The position numbers and the translations under genes are program-made. Positions 55,800-64,000 of a DNA stretch of 64,000 nucleotides are shown piece by piece. Under the pieces are notes generated by a model. The model was given only the letters and a program-made list of their open reading frames with translations. It was not told where the DNA came from and did not search any database. The first letter of the stretch is position 1. Each line of letters starts with the position of its first letter. The stretch comes from Liolophura sinensis (lineage: Eukaryota; Mollusca; Polyplacophora; Chitonida; Chitonidae): assembly GCF_032854445.1 (NCBI RefSeq), contig NC_088304.1, positions 10,987,704 to 11,051,703 on the forward strand, in the 5' to 3' direction.

Positions 55800-56560
55800 G
55801 GAATATCGTCCGTCTTTCCTACATCGCTGGGACTGGCACACGCCAATATCCCAAACACCAACCAACCATTTTGGATGTGTTGAGGCCAATATGCTTAACA
55901 TGAACCAACCATTTTGAGTGTGTCGAGAGATTGACACACACAAATATTCAAAACACCAACCAAACCCTTTTAAGTATGTCGAGGGACTGGCACACGCCAA
56001 TATCCCAAACACCAACCAACCATTTTGGATGTGTTGAGGCCAATATGCCTAACATGAACCAACCATTTTGAGTGTGTCGAGGGATTGACACACACAAATA
56101 TTCAAAACACCAACCAAACCTTTTTGAGTATGTCGAGGGACTGGCACACGCCAATATCCCAAACACCAACCAACCATTTTGGATGTGTTGAGGCCAATAT
56201 GCCTAACATGAACCAACCATTGTGAGTGCGTCGAGGGATTGACACACACAAATATTCAAAACACCAACCAAATCTTTTTGAGTATGTCGAAGGATTGACA
56301 CACACAAATATTCAAAACACCAACCAAACCTTTTTGAGTGTGTCGAAGGATTGACACACACAAATATTCAAAACACCAACCAAACCTTTTTGAGTATGTC
56401 GAGGGATTGACACACGTCAATACCCCAAACACCAAGCAACCATTTTGAGTAGGTCGAGGGATTAGCACAGGCCAATGTGCCTAACACGAAGCAACCATTT
56501 TGGGTGTGGCGATGAACTGGCACACGCCAATATCCCAAACAGTAACCAATCACTTTGGAT
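55800..56560. repeat. Minisatellite: ~50-56-bp monomers, 154-bp higher-order unit
   Basis: TTGACACACACAAATATTCA occurs at 55931, 56085 and 56239 (step 154), then at 56295 and 56351 (step 56), with a diverged copy at 56407. Within each 154-bp unit are three related monomers built on CACCAACCAACCATTTTG. The many minus-strand frames here reflect the repeat, not genes. Confidence 0.9.
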
Positions 56561-56683
56561 TATCAGTAACCAAGCGTTTGTATATGGGGGAGCCCATGAT
56601 CTTTAGAAATGTGATTTCGCAGTGGGTTCCATTGCTTCTTTTTATTGCTTGGTTATTTTTCTTGCTAGTATGTTTCAGGTTTA

Positions 56684-56759
56684 AATAGGCCTGTATCCTT
56701 AGAATAGGCCTGTAACCTTAGAATAGGTCTGTAACCTTAGAATAGGCCTGAATCCGTAG
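56684..56759. repeat. 19-bp tandem repeat, four units
   Basis: AATAGGCCTGTAACCTTAG is repeated four times with one or two changes per unit. Confidence 0.92.
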
Positions 56760-57867
56760 AGCATGCCAAGTCCTTATCGAAGTAAACTCAGAATCTGTCT
56801 GTCGAAAGGCCATGCATATGCATAAGGCGGTCCATTAAAAGATCGTTAATTACAATACATAAATAAGGTGTCTCTCGTACAGTCAACGGATCACTACCTA
56901 GCCAGTCCCATACTCCTTACAGCGACCTCTAGAAAGATCAATGTGGTCAGGGTAAAGACGCGGGCGATGTTAGAAAACTCAAAACCTTGTATCTTATTGT
57001 TTGTTAATATTAATACTTGATATACATTCTCGTGAAGTTTGGTCGTGAACATTAATTATAGGCCCCGATTAGGACATCGGCGGTGAGGTTAAATGTGGGG
57101 AAAACATAAAAATTACATAAAGTGTACAAGAAAGAATATGGTCTTTCAATATTTCATTCGGGTTTTCTTTAAAGAGAAAAAAAAAACACTTAAAAATAAA
57201 TTTTGTATGATGGATATTTGGGACCAAATCTTGGTATATATTGTCTTTGTTTAAAGTAAAAGAAAGCTAAAATATGAAGGAAGATTCATCATTAGGACAA
57301 CTCAAAACTAAGCGTAAAAATGCTTTCAGATTTTTTAAGAGTTTTGAAAGGTATTCAGATATTTGAATACTATGGTGGACTTTATGAGCCATACTGACGG
57401 TATCTAGAAGCTCTGATGTGACATCACCTTTTTTCTGATGTTCACCAGAAGGAAGGTATTTTAGGGAACATTATTTCAGTAATCTTTCACTCATGGGTAA
57501 AAAGTGTTATTCCAGCTTTCAGTGTCATGGTTAGAGTTGGAAAAACTTCCTGTGACGCCAGAGTCCCTAAACCCTGATAATATGGTTCATAAAGCCCACC
57601 CTTAAAATACAAACATCTCGAAAAAAATAATTAAATTATATTTATGCATAGTTTTAAGTGTTTTATTTACTTATAAATAATGTGTCTTGGATATGTTTAA
57701 TAAATATACTTGCACTGCAGTCTGGCCTTTTCAGCCAACAAATGTGTTCAACCTAAATTTTGATCATAATTATATTTTTACTATAATCATAAATATTATC
57801 ATAATTCTGATTAAATACATGTGTTTTGATATAAACAACACATATACATTCAAATAAATTGACGACC
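56760..57867. other. AT-rich non-coding stretch
   Basis: I see no open frame, repeat or RNA gene that I can support. Confidence 0.55.
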
Positions 57868-58016
57868 ATACGTGGGAAAGTCTGCCAGCAACCTGCGGAT
57901 GGTCATGAGTTTTCCCCGGGCTCTGCCCGGTTTCCTCCCACCATAATGCTGGCCTCCGTCGTATAAGTGAGCACGGTGTAAAACACCAATCAAATGAATA
58001 AATAAATCAAATAAAT
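57868..58016 (+). mobile_element. MetaSINE-like SINE, head-truncated
   Basis: ACGTGGGAAAGTCTGCCAGC to AAACACCAATCAAATGAATA. A small deletion removes the AATATTCTTGAGT part after GTATAAGTGA. Confidence 0.85.
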
Positions 58017-60850
58017 GGATGACATAAGCATCACCTCCTTATTTAGAACAAGCAAAGACGGTGTGTAACAAATTATGGTCCCAAATACCCACCATACAAA
58101 AATATTTTCAAATACCCTGTTCTCTTGAAAGAAAAAATATCGAAAAAAATATTAAAGACCATATTTGCAAATAAGATTTCAGCCTCTTTCATCTGTTGTT
58201 GGCATGGTTTTTATGTTTTCTTCTTTAATCCTAAACAAGCCCACATGCGTCGCACAGGTTTCCAATGTCAAGCGTGTCTAGTGGTGGTAGTGGTGACAAT
58301 AAAGTCTAGAATGAGGCAGAGGCACTGTAGGAAATATGTGGATCGTGAAATGATTTAAATATGACGCGCGGAGCCAGATAGCACCAGTGTGCCAAGACAT
58401 TTTATTAGATTTGATTTATTCACCAGAATATATTAACAAAGTAAGTAATATGATAAACAAAGATGACATACAAGGAGCATATATTCGCAAGGCAATAATA
58501 AAATATATATATATATAATAATATATGGCTGGATCAAAACCCCAGGTTTTTTTAAAAATTCTAATTAGATAAATTAAATATGCTGTTGACGTCATGAAAC
58601 TATTATTTGTTGAAAGTTGAAACATAGCACACAAAAGATCAATGATTTAAGAATATTTAACTGGCTAACATAGGTTAACAGCTCAGATCTACATTTACTA
58701 CAGAGACTCTGTACTTAAACATCGTGGACGTTTGAATTATCTCCCGTGGCTTCAGCTGTACTGACCTGTACTCCTTGAAGCATGTTTACAAATGTGCAAA
58801 TACCAGATGAATAAAAGATGCATCTGACTGCAGTTAAGAAGAAGTTGTTTGCTTATTTATCTCTTTATCTGATAAATGTTTCGCACCTTACTCAAGAATG
58901 ATTCCGTTATAAGGGGACGACAAGTACTATAATGGGAGGAAACCCGTATTGGTAAGATTGAAATTTTGCTTAAATAAATTGTTCTAAAAGGAAACTTTAG
59001 GTAATAAATGGCCCTCCAAAATTTGTTTTTATATTGGGTGGCTCAGACCACTGACTTCCAAAAACGTTTTTCCTTGTTTCTGCTTAAGCCATGAAATACA
59101 GCCTCCGGTCAATTTACCCCTGTTAGAGTTTTATTTTAACTGTTCAGGTATATGAATCAGTGGTAGCAATTTATACATTCTCTGGTCACATAGCTTATGC
59201 AGATTTGGGTAAAAACCAATGCCGTAATGTTAATTGCAATTTGCTAGACGTGACTTTTGTAAAATTGCTCACTATGCGGTGTTGTCGTCATTTTTACCAA
59301 ACATCTACATGAAAACAGTGCAAATATATAGGTACGAGTATAATCCTCTAGCAGAATCCTGGTTTATACAGGGATAAATTATAAAAGACAACAGCATGGA
59401 GAGTAAAATCAGAGCAGCGCCTATAATGTGATAGTTGGCAAATTGTTATGGTTACCTAGCTACAGGAATGGCACACATGTAAACATCTTTGTCAGAGTTG
59501 CATCTTTTATACCCATCGAGGTCGTGCCAGGGTCTCAACAGACACGCCTTCTGGCAGTAACCGGAGCCCACCCTTATACATTTATGAGCATAATTCTTTG
59601 TGTGAGATTACGTTAAAATGGCCATTTGTAATTATGTAAATTGGAAGACGACAACCACACGTTATTTTGCTTGTTTTGAACCTCTGACTGTTTCGTCACG
59701 CATCGGTTATTGCGTCTACCTCTTTTATCTGACAATATTATGCTGGTATTTGTCATTCATTGTTATTTTGTTTATCTGTTTATTTCATTGCAGTGTAATT
59801 ATTTCGGTCATATCATGAGGGACGGTGTTACGTTTCGTGCAATGCTCCCAATTTTCACATAATCATGGTGTTTCGATATTTGTGTTCGCTAAGACAATAA
59901 CACTAGGCATGGTGACACAGGGAGTACAACGTACATGTACAAGGGACTGATCAAAACTTGGCCTTTCTCATAATGTGTTACAGTAGGTTCAAGTCCAGTT
60001 GTGGTTGCTTTCCTGTCCAGTCGCACGTGGGAATGTTTTGAGATCAGATGTTTTGTTACTTCACTTAATTGACATTTTTCGAAGAATACAGGCCTAGGGC
60101 GTGTAGTTAGGAGTCAGATGTAAACTCATTTTTGTATTTAGCTGAACCAACTGTATTTAGACAGAATTTCTTCCGGCAATGTGTCCCCAAGTTAACGCCT
60201 TGTAAGGAAAAACGCAGAACGATCATTGGGGACACATGTATGTTCTGCTCAGAGTAGCACATCTATATGTATAAATCAAGCCTTGCCACAAGTCAATGCA
60301 GTGTGTGGAAAATGTACGCCCAATGATGTGCCTACAGTCACCATGAAATGGATGTCAGCGTGTTCACAATGAAGTGAAATGTAATGTGTTGGTCGATAAC
60401 TTTGTTTTTATATCAAGTTCAGAACATTAGCACTCTGAATTTGTATTCCATAAGAAACATGTAGAGTCAAAGTCATAATAATATTGTGTGTGATGATATG
60501 CATCAATTTACAGCTGAATGTCTGTTTCGATGCATACGTGTACAGGAATTGAAGTGAAGCTGGCCCTAAACCGCACCAATGACCCCTATGGATGAGCTGG
60601 TGACATTTCTTACTCAGTGATTTCACATCTTCTTGAAAAATGTCCAACTGTGATACTGTTACATATATAGTACAGTGTGGACTAATACCGTCTCACCTGA
60701 CAGTTGGAAGGTCACAGTTGTTTCCATTACTAAACCTGGTCAGTCTGCGTTTCTGCATTGCATCATATTGATCTACAACTTTGACCCCTGCCAAAGCAAG
60801 ATTAAGACATAAAAGATGATCCACTTTGGAAAATGTCAGGGGGGGGGGGG
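58017..60850. other. Non-coding region with old repeat scraps
   Basis: Holds degraded SINE-like pieces near 58852-58950 (minus) and 59990-60035 (plus, AGGTTCAAGTCCAGTTG), an R2-like reverse fragment around 59140-59445, and a short TA tract near 58505. No gene accepted. Confidence 0.45.
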
Positions 60851-60988
60851 CGTAATGAGGAATATGTGTTAGGAGTTTTTCTTGATACAGAGAATGTATA
60901 TGACATGGAGTGGAGTGTTAAACTTTTCTTTAAAATGAAGACAATGGGAATACAGGGAAAATACAGGGCTGGATGGAAAACATTTCTC
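60851..60988 (+). pseudogene. LINE reverse-transcriptase fragment
   Basis: About 45 codons read EEYVLGVFLDTENVYDMEW followed by LFFKMKTMGIQGKYRAGW and KTFL. This matches the non-LTR retrotransposon RT segment around F-L-D-x-E-K-A-Y-D-x-x-W and K-x-x-x-x-G-I-x-G, with K-A changed to N-V. Sequence on either side no longer resembles RT, and a G tract sits just upstream, so this is a dead scrap of a Jockey/CR1-like element. Confidence 0.6.
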
Positions 60989-62144
60989 TCTCTGATCGTT
61001 CATTATGGGTTCAAGCCAATCAGACTCGATTCCCTATTGTATTTATTCGGATTATCATTATTATTCTTGGCAATTTTGAGATCCTTTTTTATGAGAAAAC
61101 GACAAACGATACATAGCTGAAAGTTCGGAATGTTTTAGCAAAGGATCTGAAGTTTACTTCTATACCCATTTGATTGCGTGACTTGCCCTAAAAAGTCTTC
61201 TTTTCCGGAAAGGTGAATACGAATGAGCTCAAATTTAAACTGCTGTTGTACAGACCTAGATGCATTTTGTACTTTCTCCGTTGAAAATTGTACAAGCTCG
61301 TTTTTGGTTGAAAATGTCACGTGACCAAAAATGCACTAATCTAATATCTAATGCACTTTTGGAAGCTGATTCCGAAAATGCCATTTTGCAAAACCGGAAC
61401 TGACATCATCAAAACCCGAAGTGGGTACATAACCAATGAACCTAGAGACCTAGAGAACCAATCTTAAAGCCTAACATCATCCCCAGGCAAGGAGATAAAT
61501 TTTGCTTAACTGGAGGTGACGTCAGCAAACCGAAAGTAGTACAAAGTTCTACAGCTGACGAGACCCAACAAAAATGCATAAAACATAGGTGTGTGGTAGA
61601 CCCTGAGGATGAACTTTGACGAGTAAAAATATGGGTGACCTGAGTCACGTGATCTGGAGGCCATTTTGTGCTGCGATGAAAACATTTGACTGTCATTTTC
61701 TCCAAAACCAAATGTCCGATTGGGTTAAAATTTAGCACACATATCGAGCGTTTCCTGCAGGCTATTTCGACAGAAAAAGGATGCAATATGTGTGCAAATT
61801 AGGTTTTAACTGATAGATTTGAAGTGACGTTATGGGAAAATATTCTTAACATATTACTTGACATAGTTTGACGCCCTGATTTGGTCTTATTTTTGTCCTC
61901 TCTTTTATATACTTATATAAATAAATGTATACTTTTGCGATCAAAACACGAACACTGGCAAGTTCCCCCATTTCTGCAGGTCACGTGGCAGAAAACCGTT
62001 ACAAGTGTAAAGCTGAAAATCCCTGCCTATATAGAGCTATACATGTACTGTATGTACGGTGAAAATCTTTGACCTGTGTCAAAAAACATAGGACTTGCTT
62101 GCTTTCGAATAACGTCCCAAAGCAGACATACCGTATGTCAGTAT
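60989..62144. other. Non-coding stretch
   Basis: The 114-codon minus-strand frame at 61442-61786 has no recognised domain. I see no other structure. Confidence 0.5.
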
Positions 62145-62440
62145 ACATGCTATTTTGTGTAATACAATGCATGGTTGGCTACGAGGAACATACGCTTTCT
62201 CATTAAATTGGTTATATATCAATGCATAAATGCACAATTCAATTACATGCTATATAGTGTAATGCAATGGAGGGATGGCCACGAGGAACATACGCTTTCT
62301 CATTAAATTGGTTATATATCAATGCATAAATGCACAATTCAATTACATGCTATATAGTGTAATACAATGGAAGGATGGCTACGAGGAATGTTCGCTTTCC
62401 AATTAATCTGGTTACACATCAATGCATGAACATACAATTT
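62145..62440. repeat. 100-bp tandem repeat, three units
   Basis: ACGAGGAACATACGCTTTCT or its variant starts at 62181, 62281 and 62381. The first two units are nearly identical and the third is diverged. Confidence 0.92.
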
Positions 62441-63034
62441 AAGTAACCGGAAGTGACCCAGCATGGGCCGGAAATACCGACTTGAACCCCAGCATCGCTG
62501 CGTAGGCAGCTATATTTCAAATTAAAATTGGCAGAGCTATTTTAACACCAAAAGATGTAGAAAACTCTACACCCAAGGCAACGCTTTATCACATATCCTA
62601 ATTAATATCACATATTCAATCAGTGATCTTCCTTTTGTATTTCTCCTAGACTAGGCTGTTTGCTGATTACAGGGGATAAAACTGCATGGTTCAGATGTAG
62701 AGACCTGGATGTGGCTCGGAAGTTGGTGTTCAAAAGGTTTACACGGAGCTTCAGTGGAGCAGGCTTTGAGGATTTATGACGTGTACTTATAACATTGAAG
62801 CAGCACTTTTCACGAGGGGTCACGTTCTTTACGTGTTGTACAGTACAAGTAGAAGAGTACCTTATAAGCTTACCTGGTCAGCATGGTTTTGTGAGAAGGT
62901 GTAAGGGAAGGCATGTGGAGCTGATATTACCATCTTGTTAACGTGGTATGTAGAAAATAGCACAAAAGGATTACAGTATAGAGAGCAAAGGGAGAGCAAC
63001 GACGACAGTGTGATACTAGTATTTTACTGTTTAT
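62441..63034. other. Non-coding stretch
   Basis: Nothing supported here. Confidence 0.5.
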
Positions 63035-63190
63035 CTTCGTATGAATTTTGTACTTTATATAGTTTCTGAATTCTTTGGCGGTTTGTGTTGAACGTTGTTT
63101 TGGGGAAATGATCTTGCGATTGTTGACCTAGAAAGTCCAATCTGGTTGACTGTTAGTATACAAATGTCTGCTTTGACGCACAATTTAGTG
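63035..63190 (-). mobile_element. R1 fragment
   Basis: Reverse-oriented left half of R1: ACTTTATATAGTTTCTGAAT, GTGTTGAACGTTGTTTTGGG and GTATACAAATGTCTGCTTTG. Confidence 0.6.
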
Positions 63191-63804
63191 AATGGTTAAA
63201 AGTGACTTTCGCGCAGTATACACGGCTTGGCTACTTACAAAGTTGATCTTTTGTCATAACTGCCGTATGGTAATTAGTTTAATTCTTACAAAGCAGCCTA
63301 CTGACGACAATTTGTTTGGGTTATTCCATCCACTGAAAAGCTTGTCAGAACAAAAATACAACTTTAGCGACCTTGAAAGGATATTTTGATCTTATACAGA
63401 TGACAAAATACAATGTGAAATAACGCTGTATCACGCATGTCCGTTCATAACATTTCCTATTTATTGGTAAAGACATGTCTTCTGCAGCGATTTAGCTTAT
63501 ACGACCAAGCCGACCAAGCAACCTTTAAAATATTTACTTTAAATATAACATTATTTAAACGCAGTATACAAAGCTTATTTCACATGACAGGAAAGATTCA
63601 GAATTGAAGGAAATGACTTGTAAAAATTTAACTTCTTCTTTCTGTTTATCATGCATTTCACATATGCTTTAATTTTGATAGTTGTAAACCCAAATGAAGC
63701 AAGAAAAGAAGTTCAACCTTCCACAACATTGCAGGTTTTGAAAAAAATAGGACCTATTTAATCCCCTGTACCCTGATAAGTACTACATATCAGCACAGTT
63801 TTCT
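63191..63804. other. Non-coding stretch
   Basis: AT-rich, with no supported feature. Confidence 0.5.
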
Positions 63805-63805
63805 A

Positions 63806-64000
63806 TTTATTTATTTACTTGATTGATGTTACTCAAGCATATTTCACTGATACAACGGCGGTCAGCAATATGATGGGAGAAAACCGGGCCGAACTCGGGA
63901 GAAACTCACCACCATGCGCAAGTTGCAGAAAGATCTTCCCACGCACGATCGGAGAGGAAGCCTGCGACCGCATAGGTGAGAGGCTCCTGTAACATTGCGC
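63806..64000 (-). mobile_element. MetaSINE-like SINE, cut by window end
   Basis: The AAAT tail is at 63806-63820, then the body (ACAACGGCGGTCAGCAATAT, CACGATCGGAGAGGAAGCC). The head continues past the window edge. Confidence 0.83.

Noticed and set aside
55773-56553. Set of overlapping 60-80 codon minus-strand frames resembling a repetitive protein
   Set aside because: They derive from the 56/154-bp minisatellite. The 154-bp period is not a multiple of three, so no single long repetitive frame exists.
61442-61786. 114-codon minus-strand frame
   Set aside because: No domain, no homologous copy in the window and no splice context.

Overview
The window is animal nuclear DNA. It is AT-rich, gene-poor and full of short interspersed repeats. 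The only well-supported gene is split into many small exons with GT-AG introns. The commonest repeat is a tRNA-headed SINE with an (AAAT)n tail whose body resembles the SINEs spread through molluscs and other marine invertebrates (MetaSINE-like, judged from memory). Together with the EMI/EGF/Ig/FN3 extracellular protein, this suggests a marine lophotrochozoan, most likely a mollusc. No species can be named from sequence alone.

Layout. Bases 1-14282 hold two nearly identical 5.66-kb blocks (1-5658 and 8625-14282) around a 3-kb spacer. Most of the spacer is a second long repeat that recurs at 51829-53536. I see no gene in either block. Bases 14283-20160 are non-coding and carry several copies of a ~440-bp MITE-like family (called R1 here). 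From 20161 to 50664 runs one large plus-strand gene whose first exon or exons I could not find. Bases 51450-64000 are mostly repeats: a 50-bp higher-order array, the second copy of the long repeat, a (CG)n/(TG)n microsatellite, a broken multi-pass membrane-protein gene, a 56/154-bp minisatellite, a LINE reverse-transcriptase scrap, a 100-bp array and SINE copies.

The main gene. I placed 21 exons. Intron phases agree at every junction, and the model closes in frame to a stop at 50662-50664 if one missing A is allowed for. It encodes about 2,470 residues after the missing start. The order is: EMI domain (2 exons); five alternating pairs of a 105-bp plain EGF exon and a 120-123-bp calcium-binding EGF exon; two more calcium-binding EGFs; one degenerate EGF; a large exon with a classical EGF and an unrecognised domain; two small exons; a 3.9-kb exon with amphipathic helices, a beta-rich block, an eight-cysteine patch, furin-like sites, a glycosylated stalk and two Ig domains; then an FN3-like C-terminus. 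It is probably a secreted, proteolytically processed matrix protein. I do not recognise this architecture as a named family.

Two lesions interrupt the gene: a one-base frameshift at an A8 run (42311-42318) and an in-frame TAG (44640-44642). Each is followed by long conserved-looking coding sequence, so assembly error, a null allele or recent decay are all possible. Splicing oddities include two GC donors, a tandem repeat that multiplies one exon end with its donor, and a SINE whose insertion appears to have duplicated a splice acceptor.
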